The position numbers and the translations under genes were made by a program. The notes below the pieces were generated by a model that made no database searches, was not told the DNA's origin, and saw only the letters and a list, made by a program, of their open reading frames with translations. Positions 36,120-45,318 of a stretch of 64,000 nt of DNA are shown here, piece by piece. This DNA is from Streptomyces sp. TBY4 (GTDB taxonomy: Bacteria > Actinomycetota > Actinomycetes > Streptomycetales > Streptomycetaceae): contig NZ_JANAVF010000003.1 of NCBI RefSeq assembly GCF_024213195.1, forward strand, positions 209,420 through 273,419. The letters run 5' to 3'. Position 1 is the stretch's first letter; each line of letters begins with the position of its first letter.

Positions 36120-36824
36120 TTGGACGAGGCAACACCCATCGGCGGCCGCAGCGACCAGGAACTCCTGGCGCTGCACGCCGCCGGAGACCCGGACGCCTTC
36201 GGTGAGCTCGTACGCAGGCACCGCGACCGGCTGTGGGCCGTGGCCCTGCGCACCCTCGGCGACCGGGAGGAGGCCGCCGACGCCGTCCAGGACGCCCTCG
36301 TCTCCGCCTACCGGGCCGCGCACACCTTCCGCGGCGAATCCGCCGTCACGACCTGGCTGCACCGGATCACCGTGAACGCCTGCCTGGACCGGGCCCGCAA
36401 GGCCGCCTCCCGCAGGACCTCCCCCCTCGACGACACGGACCGCCTGGAGCGCCTCCTGGAGCCCCACGAGTCCGCCGAGGCGCCCGCAGAGCGCCAGGAC
36501 CTCCACCGGCAGCTCCTGGCGGCCCTGAGCACCCTCCCGGCCGATCAGCGGGCCGCCCTGATCCTCGTCGACATGCAGGGCTATCCCGTCGCCGAGGCCG
36601 CACTCGTCCTCGACGTCCCCGTCGGCACCGTGAAGAGCCGCTGCGCCCGGGGCCGGGCGAAACTCGTCCCGCTCCTCACTCATCTGCGCACACATACCGG
36701 GGATAACACCGATACCGAGCGGGGAAGGAACCGGACACCGGGGACAACCGTCCCACCGGCGGCAGACCGCGAGGACCCGGACCGGGATCCCAACGCAGTG
36801 AAGGGCGGAGGTGGACGAGCGTGA
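36120..36824 (+). CDS. sigM: ECF RNA polymerase sigma factor SigM
   Basis: 234 residues. Region 2 runs from DAFGELVRRHRDRLWAVALRTLGDREEAADAVQDALV to TWLHRITVNACLDRARK. Region 4 covers LPADQRAALILVDMQGYPVAEAALVLDVPVGTVKSRCARGRAKL. A ~35-residue polar C-terminal extension follows. The murJ-(pseudokinase)-sigM-anti-sigma-trxB order is that of the mycobacterial sigM locus. The TTG start at 36120 follows GGGGGCGG. Its stop overlaps the next start (GTGA at 36821), implying coupled translation with the anti-sigma gene. Confidence 0.92.
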   Translation: MDEATPIGGRSDQELLALHAAGDPDAFGELVRRHRDRLWAVALRTLGDREEAADAVQDALVSAYRAAHTFRGESAVTTWLHRITVNACLDRARKAASRRTSPLDDTDRLERLLEPHESAEAPAERQDLHRQLLAALSTLPADQRAALILVDMQGYPVAEAALVLDVPVGTVKSRCARGRAKLVPLLTHLRTHTGDNTDTERGRNRTPGTTVPPAADREDPDRDPNAVKGGGGRA

Positions 36825-37789
36825 GCCCCACAACCGGCACGACCGGCACGATCGGGCACCCCGACGTCTCGGAGATCTCCGAGCTGGCGGAAGGCCTCCT
36901 CTCCCCGTCCCGCACGGCGGAGGTCCGCAGCCATCTCGGCGGCTGCCCCCTGTGCGCGGACGTCCGCGCCTCCCTGGAGGAGATCCGGGCCCTGCTCGGC
37001 ACCCTGCCCGGCCCCGCCCGGATGCCCGTCGACATCGCCGGCCGGATCGACGCGGCCCTCGCCGCCGAAGCGCTCCTCGACGCCACCACCCCGCACGGGG
37101 AGCCCGAATCCACCGACCTCACAGCACCCGCCGGCCCCGCCCGGACGGCCGCCGGGGCCCCCGGTCCCGTTGTTTCACGTGAAACGTCCTCCGCCCCGCC
37201 CGGGGAAACCGCCGCCCTGCGGCCCTCCGGTCACCCGGCCGGCCCAACCGGCCCCGGACGGCGTCGCGCACGCCGCCGGATCGCCCTCGCCGGCGGACTG
37301 CTCGCGGCCTGCGCCGCCGGCGTCCTGGTGTTCAGCCTGGCGTCCGGCGACCACCCCGGCCAGGACTCCCTGAAGAGCGACACATCCACCGCGCAGTCCG
37401 GATCCGGCACCCCCGAGTACACCGCTCAGGGGCTGCCCGGCACCGTGCGCCAGCTCCTCGCGTCCGCCGCCCCCGGAGACAAGGCGGCGGGGGAGCAGAA
37501 CAACACCTTCGGAGTGGAGAACAGCCCTCAGTCCGAACCGAGCCTCGCCCCGGGCAACGGCGAGGCGCCCAGGGCACCCGCCTGCATCCAGGAAGCCACC
37601 GGGCGAACCGAAACACCCCTGGGCTTCGAGTCCGGCACTTACGAGGGCAAGGACGTCTTCCTCGTCGTCCTGCCCCACCCGGGCGACCCCGCTTCCGTGG
37701 ACGCCTACCTCGTCGGCTCCGCCTGCGTCAACGACCCCTCGGCCGGCTCCGGAAAGCCCCTGCTCACCGCGACCTACCCCAGGAGCTGA
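36821..37789 (+). CDS. Zinc-binding membrane anti-sigma factor (SigM partner)
   Basis: 322 residues. The N-terminal ZAS motif is H38-x3-C42-x2-C45 (RSHLGGCPLCADV). One TM helix lies around residue 155 (IALAGGLLAACAAGVLVF). The long extracytoplasmic C-terminus contains a conserved block around EATGRTETPLGFESGTYEGKDVFLVVLPHPGD. It presumably binds SigM and releases it on an envelope or redox signal. Overlaps the sigM stop by four bases. Residues around position 120 (VVSRETSSA) are the translation of parS site 6. Confidence 0.87.
   Translation: MSPTTGTTGTIGHPDVSEISELAEGLLSPSRTAEVRSHLGGCPLCADVRASLEEIRALLGTLPGPARMPVDIAGRIDAALAAEALLDATTPHGEPESTDLTAPAGPARTAAGAPGPVVSRETSSAPPGETAALRPSGHPAGPTGPGRRRARRRIALAGGLLAACAAGVLVFSLASGDHPGQDSLKSDTSTAQSGSGTPEYTAQGLPGTVRQLLASAAPGDKAAGEQNNTFGVENSPQSEPSLAPGNGEAPRAPACIQEATGRTETPLGFESGTYEGKDVFLVVLPHPGDPASVDAYLVGSACVNDPSAGSGKPLLTATYPRS
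37172..37185. other. parS centromere site 6
   Basis: Exact parS inside the anti-sigma coding region. It falls in the low-complexity linker before the TM helix, so the amino-acid cost of conserving the site is low. Confidence 0.95.
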
Positions 37790-37817
37790 CAGACCGCGAA
37801 GCCCGGGGGCGCAACTC

Positions 37818-37845
37818 GGGAATGCAGGCGCCGTAGGATCCGTTG
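37818..37845 (+). promoter_or_regulatory. SigR-type promoter of trxBA
   Basis: GGGAAT (37818-37823), 18 bases, then GTTG (37842-37845): the exact streptomycete SigR consensus (GGGAAT-N18-GTT). It lies 70 bp upstream of the trxB GTG. The S. coelicolor trxBA operon is a founding member of the thiol-oxidative SigR regulon, so this is expected to be induced by disulfide stress. Confidence 0.9.
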
Positions 37846-37914
37846 GGTGGGGTGAGAGTCCACACCGGCCCCCCGGTAGGCAGCAGGCAGTCCGCAGAGA
37901 CGAGGAATCAACCC

Positions 37915-38874
37915 GTGAGCGACGTACGAAACGTGATCATCATCGGCTCCGGGCCGGCCGGTTACACCGCCGCCCTGTACACCGCACGCGCTTCGCTCAA
38001 GCCCCTGGTCTTCGAAGGCGCCGTCACCGCCGGTGGCGCACTGATGAACACCACCGAGGTCGAGAACTTCCCCGGCTTCCAGGACGGCATCATGGGGCCG
38101 GACCTCATGGACAACATGCGTGGCCAGGCCGAGCGCTTCGGCGCCGAGCTGATTCCGGACGACGTCGTCGCCGTGGACCTCACCGGTGAGATCAAGACCG
38201 TCACCGACACCGCCGGCACCGTGCACCGCGCCAAGGCCGTGATCGTGACCACCGGTTCGCAGCACCGCAAGCTCGGCCTGCCCAACGAGGACGCCCTCTC
38301 CGGCCGCGGCGTCTCCTGGTGCGCGACCTGCGACGGGTTCTTCTTCAAGGACCACGACATCGCCGTGGTCGGCGGCGGTGACACCGCGATCGAGGAAGCA
38401 ACCTTCCTCTCCCGGTTCGCCAAGTCCGTCACGATCATCCACCGCCGCGACTCCCTGCGCGCCTCCAAGGCCATGCAGGACCGCGCCTTCGCCGACCCGA
38501 AGATCAAGTTCGCCTGGGACAGCGAGGTCGCCGAGATCCACGGCGACCCGAAGCTCACCGGCCTCACCCTGCGCAACACCAAGACCGGTGAGACCTCCGC
38601 GCTGCCCGTGACCGGCCTCTTCATCGCCGTCGGCCACGACCCGCGCACCGAGCTGTTCAAGGACCAGCTCGAGCTCGACGCGGAGGGCTACCTCAAGGTC
38701 GACGCCCCCTCCACCCGCACCAGCCTCACCGGCGTGTTCGGCGCGGGCGACGTGGTCGACCACACCTACCGTCAGGCCATCACCGCCGCGGGCACGGGTT
38801 GCTCCGCGGCCCTCGACGCCGAGCGCTTCCTCGCCGCCCTCGCGGACGCCGAGAAGGCGCACGCAGCGGTCTGA
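37915..38874 (+). CDS. trxB: Thioredoxin reductase
   Basis: 319 residues. FAD motif [19 protein letters not shown], active-site disulfide in [11 protein letters not shown] (CATC), and NADPH motif [15 protein letters not shown]. It reduces TrxA with NADPH. GTG start at 37915 preceded by GAGACGAGG. It is cotranscribed with trxA 54 bp downstream from a SigR-type promoter, the canonical trxBA operon. Confidence 0.97.
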   Translation: MSDVRNVIIIGSGPAGYTAALYTARASLKPLVFEGAVTAGGALMNTTEVENFPGFQDGIMGPDLMDNMRGQAERFGAELIPDDVVAVDLTGEIKTVTDTAGTVHRAKAVIVTTGSQHRKLGLPNEDALSGRGVSWCATCDGFFFKDHDIAVVGGGDTAIEEATFLSRFAKSVTIIHRRDSLRASKAMQDRAFADPKIKFAWDSEVAEIHGDPKLTGLTLRNTKTGETSALPVTGLFIAVGHDPRTELFKDQLELDAEGYLKVDAPSTRTSLTGVFGAGDVVDHTYRQAITAAGTGCSAALDAERFLAALADAEKAHAAV

Positions 38875-38927
38875 CACCCTCAAGCAGCACCACACCCCAC
38901 TCCCCGCAGGAAAAGAAGGAGGCCGCT

Positions 38928-39266
38928 GTGGCCGGCACCCTCAAGACCGTCACCGACGCAAGCTTCGATGACGACGTCCTCAAGAGCGACAAGCCCGTCC
39001 TGGTGGACTTCTGGGCCGCCTGGTGCGGTCCGTGCCGCCAGATCGCCCCGTCCCTCGAGGCCATCGCCTCCGAATACGGCGACGAGATCGAGATCGTCAA
39101 GCTCAACATCGACGAGAACCCGGAAACGGCGGCCAAGTACGGCGTCATGTCCATCCCGACGCTGAACGTCTACCAGGGCGGCGAGGTCGTCAAGACCATC
39201 GTCGGCGCCAAGCCGAAGGCCGCCATCCTGCGCGACCTCGACGGCTTCGTCACCCCCAAGGCCTGA
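38928..39266 (+). CDS. trxA: Thioredoxin TrxA
   Basis: 112 residues with the WCGPC active site (Cys33, Cys36) and the cis-Pro of VMSIPTLNVY. It is the TrxB substrate and a general disulfide reductase; also expected to be induced by SigR. GAAGGAGG lies directly upstream of the GTG start. A good terminator follows. Confidence 0.97.
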   Translation: MAGTLKTVTDASFDDDVLKSDKPVLVDFWAAWCGPCRQIAPSLEAIASEYGDEIEIVKLNIDENPETAAKYGVMSIPTLNVYQGGEVVKTIVGAKPKAAILRDLDGFVTPKA

Positions 39267-39303
39267 CACCTCCGCGTCCGGGACCGGACGTGATCGCGTG
39301 ACA

Positions 39304-39333
39304 CGGGGCCGCCCCCTGCCAGGGGCGGCCCCG
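39304..39333 (+). terminator. Terminator after trxA
   Basis: A 12-bp perfect stem (CGGGGCCGCCCC at 39304-39315 with 39322-39333, six-base loop) begins 38 bp past the trxA stop. Confidence 0.8.
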
Positions 39334-39372
39334 TTCGCATGTCCTGCGGCGGACGCGGCGGATGCAGCCGTC

Positions 39373-39990
39373 CTACAACGGACGCAGCGCCGGTTCCTTC
39401 CGGGCCGCGCCCAACAGCCGGTCCAGGGCCAGTTCCACGTCTTCCTTCCACGACAGCGTGGACCGCAGCTCCAGCCGCAGCCGGGGACGCGTCGGATGCG
39501 GCCGTACCGTCTTGAAGCCCACGGCCAGCAGATGGTCCGCCGGCAGCAGACAGTCCGGACCCTCCCACCGGGCATCCCCGAACGCCTCGATCGCTCGGAA
39601 ACCCCTGCGCAGCAGATCCTTCGCCACGGTCTGCACCATCACCCGGCCCAGCCCCTGGCCCTGATACCCCGGCATGATCCACGCGGTGATGAGCTGTACG
39701 GCGTCCGGGGACACCGGACTGGTCGGGAACGCCGTCGCGCGCGGCACGTAGGCCGGCGGCGCGTACAGGACGAACCCCACGGGAACCTCGTCCACATAGA
39801 CGACCCGGCCGCACGAGCCCCACTCCAGGAGAACGGCGGAGATCCACGCCTCCTTCTCCTCGGCGGCGGTCCCCGTCTTCACGGCGGCCTCGCCGCTGAC
39901 GGGGTCCAGCTCCCAGAAGACACAGGACCGGCAACGCCGGGGCAGGTCTTGAAGGTTGTCCAGCGTGAGCGGTACCAGCCGACGACCCAT
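39373..39990 (-). CDS. GNAT family N-acetyltransferase
   Basis: 205 residues. Core GNAT features are QLITAWIMPGYQGQGLGRVMVQTVAKDL (pyrophosphate loop QGQGLG) and AIEAFGDARW. An N-terminal Cys-containing segment (RRCRSCVFWELD) precedes the domain; this Cys-rich CxxC arrangement is usual for this actinobacterial clade. No substrate is known. It lies between trxA and parB; it is separate from the leftward parB gene by about 100 bp and transcribed the same way. Confidence 0.85.
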   Translation of the reverse strand: MGRRLVPLTLDNLQDLPRRCRSCVFWELDPVSGEAAVKTGTAAEEKEAWISAVLLEWGSCGRVVYVDEVPVGFVLYAPPAYVPRATAFPTSPVSPDAVQLITAWIMPGYQGQGLGRVMVQTVAKDLLRRGFRAIEAFGDARWEGPDCLLPADHLLAVGFKTVRPHPTRPRLRLELRSTLSWKEDVELALDRLLGAARKEPALRPL

Positions 39991-40091
39991 GACCGCATGG
40001 TATCCACAGCTCGAATCACCCGAAACCGCGACAAGGCAAAGGGGGCGGCCCGCACCGGCTCACACCGGCATGACCGCCCCCGGCCCGGGAA

Positions 40092-41186
40092 TCACTCCCC
40101 GGCAGCACCCTGGTCCAGCACCCGGCCCTCGCCCGGCGCCAGAGTCCCCAGAATCCGCTCCAGATCCTCCATCGACGCGAACTCGACGGTGATCTTCCCC
40201 TTCTTCTGGCCCAGATCCACCTTCACCCGCGTCTCGAACCGGTCCGACAACCGCATCGCCAGCTCGCTGAGCGCGGGCGCGACCCGGGCACCCGCCCGCG
40301 GACCCTTCGGCTTCACCGCACTCGGCGACTCCGAAGCCATCAGCGCCACGATCTCCTCGACCGCGCGCACCGACAGCCCCTCGGCCACGATCCGGTGTGC
40401 CAGCCGGTCCTGCTCCTCGGAGTTGTCCACCGACAGCAGGGCCCGCGCGTGCCCCGCCGACAGCACGCCCGCAGCCACCCGACGCTGCACGGGAGGGGAG
40501 AGCTTCAGCAGACGCAGGGTGTTCGAGACCTGCGGGCGGGAACGCCCGATCCGGTCCGCCAGCTGGTCGTGCGTGCAGTTGAAGTCCTGGAGCAGCTGGT
40601 CGTACGCGGCCGCCTCCTCCAGGGGGTTCAGCTGTGCCCGGTGCAGGTTCTCCAGGAGGGCGTCCAGCAGCAGCTTCTCGTCGTCCGTGGCCCGGATGAT
40701 CGCCGGAATACGGCTCAGGCCGGCTTCCCGGCAGGCCCGCCAGCGCCGCTCACCCATGATCAGCTCATAGCGGCCCGGCCCGGACTGGCGCACCACCACC
40801 GGCTGGAGCAGACCCACCTCCTGGATGGAGGTCACCAGCTCGGCCAGCGCGTCCTCGTCGAACACCTCGCGCGGCTGGCGCGGGTTCGGCGTGATGGAGT
40901 CCATCGGGAGCTCAGCGAACGTGGCCCCCGGGACTTCTCCGGCCTCCGGAGCGGCCACCGGCGCCGGCTCGCTCAGGGAGGCGGCCACCGCCGATGTTTC
41001 ACGTGAAACATCGGCCTGCGCCAGCGAAGCCAGCTTCGCCGCCGCGATGCCCCGCTCCGAGGGCAGCACCGGTACCGCCGACGGAGACGTCGACCCGGCA
41101 CCGATCACCGGCGGCACCTTCTCCTGGGGAGCCGCGGGAATCAGCGCGCCGAGCCCCCGCCCCAGACCCCTACGTCGCTCACTCAC
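40092..41186 (-). CDS. parB: Chromosome-partitioning protein ParB
   Basis: 364 residues. The N-terminal CTPase domain has [12 protein letters not shown], with upstream [17 protein letters not shown]. The central HTH ([17 protein letters not shown]) recognises parS, and the C-terminal end forms the dimerisation zipper. It loads at parS, slides as a CTP clamp and forms the segregation complex. The GTG start overlaps the parA stop by four bases. A parS copy (40996-41009) is embedded near the N-terminus (DVSRETSAV). Confidence 0.97.
   Translation of the reverse strand: MSERRRGLGRGLGALIPAAPQEKVPPVIGAGSTSPSAVPVLPSERGIAAAKLASLAQADVSRETSAVAASLSEPAPVAAPEAGEVPGATFAELPMDSITPNPRQPREVFDEDALAELVTSIQEVGLLQPVVVRQSGPGRYELIMGERRWRACREAGLSRIPAIIRATDDEKLLLDALLENLHRAQLNPLEEAAAYDQLLQDFNCTHDQLADRIGRSRPQVSNTLRLLKLSPPVQRRVAAGVLSAGHARALLSVDNSEEQDRLAHRIVAEGLSVRAVEEIVALMASESPSAVKPKGPRAGARVAPALSELAMRLSDRFETRVKVDLGQKKGKITVEFASMEDLERILGTLAPGEGRVLDQGAAGE
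40996..41009. other. parS centromere site 7 (inside parB)
   Basis: Exact parS within a 24-bp palindrome (40991-41014). It lies in the disordered N-terminal part of ParB, so ParB could bind its own coding sequence. Confidence 0.95.
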
Positions 41187-42274
41187 TGGATCCCCTCCGC
41201 CATGCTCTGCGTGTTGTTCATGCCCGCACCCTGATGGGGGTGCTGGGGGTCGTACTGGAATCCGGCCCCGCGGAGCGCGATCTCCCGCGCCGCCTCCAAA
41301 TAGGAGAGGGAGCCGCTGGAACCCGGGTCATAGGTCAGCACCGTCTGCCCGTAGCTCGGCGCCTCGGAGATGCGGACCGAGCGCGGGATGCTCGTGCGCA
41401 GCACCTCCTTGCCGAAGTGGGTGCGCACCTCCTCCGCCACCTGCGAGGCCAGCCGGGTCCTGCCGTCGTACATCGTCAGCAGGATCGTGGACACGTGCAG
41501 CGTCGGGTTCAGGTGGGCCCGCACCAGGTCCACATTGCGCAGCAGCTGCCCCAGACCCTCCAGCGCGTAGTACTCGCACTGGATCGGGATCAGCACCTCG
41601 GCGCCCGCGACCAGGGCGTTCACCGTCAGCAGGCCCAGCGAGGGCGGGCAGTCGATCAGGATGTAGTCGAGCGGCTGCTCGTACGCCTGGATGGCCCGCT
41701 GGAGACGGCTCTCGCGCGCCACGAGGGACACCAGCTCGATCTCGGCACCCGCCAGGTCGATCGTGGCCGGCGCGCAGAAGAGCCCCTCCACGTCGACCAC
41801 CGGCTGGACGACCTCCATCAGCGGGCGGCTGTCCACGAGCACGTCGTAGATGGACGGCACGTCCGCGTGGTGGTCGATGCCCAGCGCCGTCGAGGCATTG
41901 CCCTGCGGGTCGAGGTCGACCACCAGGACCCGTGCACCGTGCAGGGCCAGGGATGCGGCCAGGTTCACGGTCGACGTGGTCTTGCCCACGCCGCCCTTCT
42001 GGTTGGCCACCACCATGATCCGGGTCTTCGGGGGCCTGGGCAGGCCCTCACCCGCACGCCCCAGGGCCTCCACCGCGATCTGGGCGGCACGGCCGATGGG
42101 CGTGTCTTCGTTGTCCACCAGGGGTGGGGCCGATGTTTCACGTGAAACATCGGCGCCCGGGGATTCAGAGCGGGGACCGGGGACCGGATCGGCCATCGGC
42201 CCCGCAAGGTTGGCGTCTGACCGCACGGTGTCACTCTCCTCGGCATCAGGCTCGCGATGAACAGAGCCTGCCAT
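41183..42274 (-). CDS. parA: Chromosome-partitioning ATPase ParA
   Basis: 363 residues. The deviant Walker A is [16 protein letters not shown], with [17 protein letters not shown] and [13 protein letters not shown] ~75-residue polar N-terminal extension precedes the ATPase core and includes the parS-encoded DVSRETSAP. ParA is recruited to hyphal tips and moves ParB-parS complexes. ATG 42274 lacks a clear ribosome site. A TTG at 42337 or GTG at 42325 in the same frame sits behind a strong GAAGGGGGGACGG and could be the true start. Confidence 0.93.
   Translation of the reverse strand: MAGSVHREPDAEESDTVRSDANLAGPMADPVPGPRSESPGADVSRETSAPPLVDNEDTPIGRAAQIAVEALGRAGEGLPRPPKTRIMVVANQKGGVGKTTSTVNLAASLALHGARVLVVDLDPQGNASTALGIDHHADVPSIYDVLVDSRPLMEVVQPVVDVEGLFCAPATIDLAGAEIELVSLVARESRLQRAIQAYEQPLDYILIDCPPSLGLLTVNALVAGAEVLIPIQCEYYALEGLGQLLRNVDLVRAHLNPTLHVSTILLTMYDGRTRLASQVAEEVRTHFGKEVLRTSIPRSVRISEAPSYGQTVLTYDPGSSGSLSYLEAAREIALRGAGFQYDPQHPHQGAGMNNTQSMAEGIQ
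42136..42149. other. parS centromere site 8 (inside parA)
   Basis: Exact parS within a 24-bp palindrome (42131-42154) in the N-terminal extension of ParA. Only 1140 bp from site 7, so the two sit in adjacent N-terminal linkers. Confidence 0.95.
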
Positions 42275-42310
42275 GTCACCGGGGTCGCGAACCAGCGGGG
42301 CCCGTACTCC

Positions 42311-42337
42311 TGTGGATGAATCCACCGATGTGGACAA
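42311..42337. promoter_or_regulatory. DnaA boxes upstream of parA
   Basis: TGTGGACAA (42329-42337; consensus TTGTCCACA on the minus strand) and TGTGGATGA (42311-42319; TCATCCACA) with an inverted TCCACC next to the latter. These lie just upstream of the likely parA start and could link DnaA level to parAB expression. Confidence 0.7.
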
Positions 42338-42420
42338 CTCCGTCCCCCCTTCACCCTTGAGGAGACGGGGGGACGTGGCCGCACGACCGCGGCTGATGAT
42401 TCCGTGCAGCAGAGAGCGAC

Positions 42421-42434
42421 GTTTCACGTGAAAC
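42421..42434. other. parS centromere site 9
   Basis: Exact parS upstream of parA, in the parA-rsmG gap. It is the site nearest to oriC, about 6 kb away. Confidence 0.95.
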
Positions 42435-42538
42435 ACGATGCCCGGGCGGAGTCACCCGGCCGCTACGACACTCCGAAATCCATACCTATAGGGCTCAACA
42501 CCCCTGCAATAGACCGGGGAGCGCGGCCCCACGGGGCC

Positions 42539-43276
42539 TCAGCGACGCCGGCGCGTACGGCTCGTCCGGGCGGCCTTGGCCCGCTTCGCCGCGAACCGCA
42601 CACCGCCGGGGCTTTCCCCGACCTCGACCCGCACCACGGTGGACATCGGGTCCACGATGCCCTCACCGACGTGCAGCACCGAGGTCTTCACCACACCGAG
42701 CTTGGTCAGCGCGGCCTTCGCCGCCACCAGCTCCTCGTCGGCGGTGTCGCCCTTCAGCGCCAGCATCTCGCCGTACGGCCGCAGCAGGGGCACGCCCCAC
42801 CCGGCGAGCCGGTCCAGCGGGGCCACCGCGCGCGCCGTCACCACGTGCACCGGCTGGAGCTTGCCGAGGACTTCCTCGGCCCGACCGCGCACGACCGTCA
42901 CATGGTCGAGCCCCAGCAGCTCCACGACCTCCTGGAGGAAGTTCGTGCGGCGCAGCAGCGGCTCCAGCAACGTGATCTTCAGGTCCCTGCGCACCAGGGC
43001 CAGCGGAATGCCGGGAAGGCCGGCGCCCGAACCCACGTCGCACACGGTGACGCCTTCGGGGACCACTTCCGAGAGCACCGCGCAGTTCAGCAGGTGCCTC
43101 TCCCACAGCCGCGGCACCTCGCGCGGGCCGATCAGGCCCCGCTTGACACCCGCGTCCGCCAGCAGCTCCGCGTACCGCACAGCTTCCGGGAAATGCTCAC
43201 CGAACACCGCGCGCGCCTCTTCAGGTGCCGGGGGCGCTTCTTCGGGCATCGGGGGAAGCTCAGCTGCCTCCGTCAC
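42539..43276 (-). CDS. rsmG: 16S rRNA (guanine527-N7)-methyltransferase RsmG (GidB)
   Basis: 245 residues. Class I SAM fold: GVTVCDVGSGAGLPGIPLAL is the SAM-binding motif, preceded by RLWERHLLNC, which is the RsmG signature. It methylates G527 of 16S rRNA; loss gives low-level streptomycin resistance and raised antibiotic output in streptomycetes. GTG 43276 (MTEAAEL) is preferred, with GGAAGGAC upstream. The longer frame from ATG 43300 adds eight non-conserved residues. Confidence 0.95.
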   Translation of the reverse strand: MTEAAELPPMPEEAPPAPEEARAVFGEHFPEAVRYAELLADAGVKRGLIGPREVPRLWERHLLNCAVLSEVVPEGVTVCDVGSGAGLPGIPLALVRRDLKITLLEPLLRRTNFLQEVVELLGLDHVTVVRGRAEEVLGKLQPVHVVTARAVAPLDRLAGWGVPLLRPYGEMLALKGDTADEELVAAKAALTKLGVVKTSVLHVGEGIVDPMSTVVRVEVGESPGGVRFAAKRAKAARTSRTRRRR

Positions 43277-43401
43277 GGGGACCGTCCTTCCGTACCGCAT
43301 GGTTGTGGCCGTGCCGTCCCGCGGGCCACATCGTCACTGCCAGGCTGACAAACATCGGCCCCGCCTGCGAGACAGACGGGGCCGGACACTCGGACTTCCG
43401 A

Positions 43402-43911
43402 TCAGGCCGGAAGCACGACGACGAAGCGCTGCGGCTCCTCGCCCTCGGACTCGCTCCGCAGACCGGCGGCGGCCACGGCGTCGTGGACGACCTTCCGCTC
43501 GAAGGGGGTCATCGGCTCCAGCTTCAGGGGCTCACCGGACGCCTTGACGTCCTCCGCGGCCTTGGCTCCCAGCGCCGTCAGCTCCTCGCGCTTCTTCGCG
43601 CGGAAGCCGCCGATGTCCAGCATCAGCCGGCTGCGGTCCCCGGTCTCGCGGTGCACGGCGAGGCGGGTCAGCTCCTGCAGGGCCTCCAGCACCTCCCCGT
43701 CACGGCCGACGAGCTTCTGCAGGTCGCGCGCGGAGTCGCTGACGATGGAGACCGAGGCGCGGTCCGCCTCGACGTCCATGTCGATGTCGCCGTCCAGGTC
43801 GGCGATGTCGAGCAGACCCTCGAGGTAGTCGGCCGCGATCTCACCCTCCTGCTCGAGGCGGGTCAGGGTGTCGCCACTCTCAGCGGCGGCGGTGGTGGTG
43901 CCTTCCGTCAC
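43402..43911 (-). CDS. khpB: RNA-binding protein KhpB (Jag), KH and R3H domains
   Basis: 169 residues. The KH domain contains LVGRDGEVLEALQ (GxxG). The C-terminal R3H domain contains PFERKVVHDAVA and ends RFVVVLPA. An acidic N-terminal tail replaces the Jag-N domain. It binds RNA and, in other bacteria, affects division and elongation. It lies in the conserved rsmG-jag-yidC-yidD-rnpA-rpmH group, on the same strand. GTG start. Confidence 0.92.
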   Translation of the reverse strand: MTEGTTTAAAESGDTLTRLEQEGEIAADYLEGLLDIADLDGDIDMDVEADRASVSIVSDSARDLQKLVGRDGEVLEALQELTRLAVHRETGDRSRLMLDIGGFRAKKREELTALGAKAAEDVKASGEPLKLEPMTPFERKVVHDAVAAAGLRSESEGEEPQRFVVVLPA

Positions 43912-43926
43912 GGGAGGGACTCCTTC

Positions 43927-45033
43927 TTACTTCTTGGGAGAGGGCTTGCTGGGGGGCGTCTGGCGCTGCGACTTCGACTGGCGCTTGGGCTGCTGCCGCT
44001 TCGGGGCACCGCCGCCGGCCGCATCGGAGTCGACGGTCGCCTCGACGCTCTTCGTCACGGAGCCGTCCGCCTGCGCGGCCAGGCCCTGCTTGGTCAGACC
44101 GGTGATGAACTTGCGCTCGTTGTCGTTGCGGTCCGGGCCCTTGGCCACGATCGCCGCGACGATCTTCTTCTTGCCCCGGCCCTTGAGCTGGCCGTGCGCA
44201 CCGATCTGCTTCAGCAGGCGCGTCAGGTACTGGTCCTGGGCCAGGCTGCCCGGGGTGGGGTTCCGGCTGATCACGAACATCTGCTGGCCCATGGTCCACA
44301 GGTTCGTGGTCAGCCAGTAGACGAGGACACCGACGGGGAAGTTGATGCCCATGACCGCGAAGATCACGGGGAAGATGTACATCAGCATCTTCTGCTGCTG
44401 CATGAACGGCGTCTTGACCGAGAGGTCGACGTTCTTCTGCATCAGCTGGCGCTGCGTGTAGAACTGCGACAGCGACATCAGCACGATCATGATCGCGGTG
44501 ACGATCCGCACGTCGGTGATCGAGGCGCCGAGAGCGGCGACCTTGTCCGCGCTGTCCGTGAACTTGGAAGCCAGCGGGGCGCCGAAGATGTGCGCGTTAC
44601 GGGCGCTCTCCAGCAGCGGGCCGTCGATCTGACCGATCGGCGTGCCGTTGGCGATGCTGGCGAGCACGTGGTAGAGCGCGAAGAAGAACGGGGACTGCGC
44701 CAGGATGGGAAGGCACGAGGAGAGCGGGTTGGTACCCGTCTCCTTGTACAGCTTCATCATCTCTTCGGACTGGCGCTGCTTGTCGTTCTTGTAGCGCTCC
44801 TGGATCGCCTTCATCTTCGGCTGGATCGCCTGCATGCCGCGCGTCGCCTTGATCTGCTTCACGAAGAGCGGGATCAGGCAGATACGGATCAAGACCACCA
44901 GGGAGACGATGGACAGGCCCCAGGCCCATCCACTGTCCGCTCCGAACATGGCACCGTACAGCTTGTGGAACTGAACGATGATCCACGAAACGGGCGTGGT
45001 GATAAAGGTGAACCAACTGGCAATCGTGTCCAC
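43927..45033 (-). CDS. yidC: Membrane protein insertase YidC
   Basis: 368 residues of the short Gram-positive type. Helices include [31 protein letters not shown] and [22 protein letters not shown]. The conserved hydrophilic-groove region follows the first helix ([26 protein letters not shown]). The basic C-terminus [14 protein letters not shown] aids ribosome docking. It inserts membrane proteins, alone or with Sec. The GTG start lies four bases from the yidD stop, so the two are closely coupled. Confidence 0.96.
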   Translation of the reverse strand: MDTIASWFTFITTPVSWIIVQFHKLYGAMFGADSGWAWGLSIVSLVVLIRICLIPLFVKQIKATRGMQAIQPKMKAIQERYKNDKQRQSEEMMKLYKETGTNPLSSCLPILAQSPFFFALYHVLASIANGTPIGQIDGPLLESARNAHIFGAPLASKFTDSADKVAALGASITDVRIVTAIMIVLMSLSQFYTQRQLMQKNVDLSVKTPFMQQQKMLMYIFPVIFAVMGINFPVGVLVYWLTTNLWTMGQQMFVISRNPTPGSLAQDQYLTRLLKQIGAHGQLKGRGKKKIVAAIVAKGPDRNDNERKFITGLTKQGLAAQADGSVTKSVEATVDSDAAGGGAPKRQQPKRQSKSQRQTPPSKPSPKK

Positions 45034-45036
45034 TAA

Positions 45037-45318
45037 TCAGGCTCCTTGAGCATTGCGAGATCTACGCAACGCACTGCGCAGCTGCTCGTGCCAACGCGGG
45101 CGTTTCCGGGGTGGGACGTGGTCCACGCCACCCGGGGACCACGGATTGCACCGCAGGATCCGCCAGGCGGTCAGAGCCGTCCCCTTCACCGCACCATGCC
45201 GGTCGATGGCCGTGTACCCGTAGTGCGAGCACGAGGGGTAGTAGCGGCACACCGGCCCGAGCAGCGGACTGATCGTCCACTGGTACAGCTTGATCAATGC
45301 GAGCAGCGGGTACTTCAT
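45037..45318 (-). CDS. yidD: Membrane protein insertion efficiency factor YidD
   Basis: 93 residues with the YidD signature [26 protein letters not shown] and [17 protein letters not shown]. It helps YidC-mediated insertion. The ATG overlaps the rnpA stop (ATGA). Confidence 0.95.
   Translation of the reverse strand: MKYPLLALIKLYQWTISPLLGPVCRYYPSCSHYGYTAIDRHGAVKGTALTAWRILRCNPWSPGGVDHVPPRKRPRWHEQLRSALRRSRNAQGA

Noticed and set aside
31884..36833. 1649-residue minus-strand ORF across murJ, the pseudokinase and sigM
   Set aside because: It is antisense to well-supported genes. Its composition (Gly/Val/Ala/Asp/Gln-rich) is typical of high-GC shadow translations, and it has no recognisable domain.
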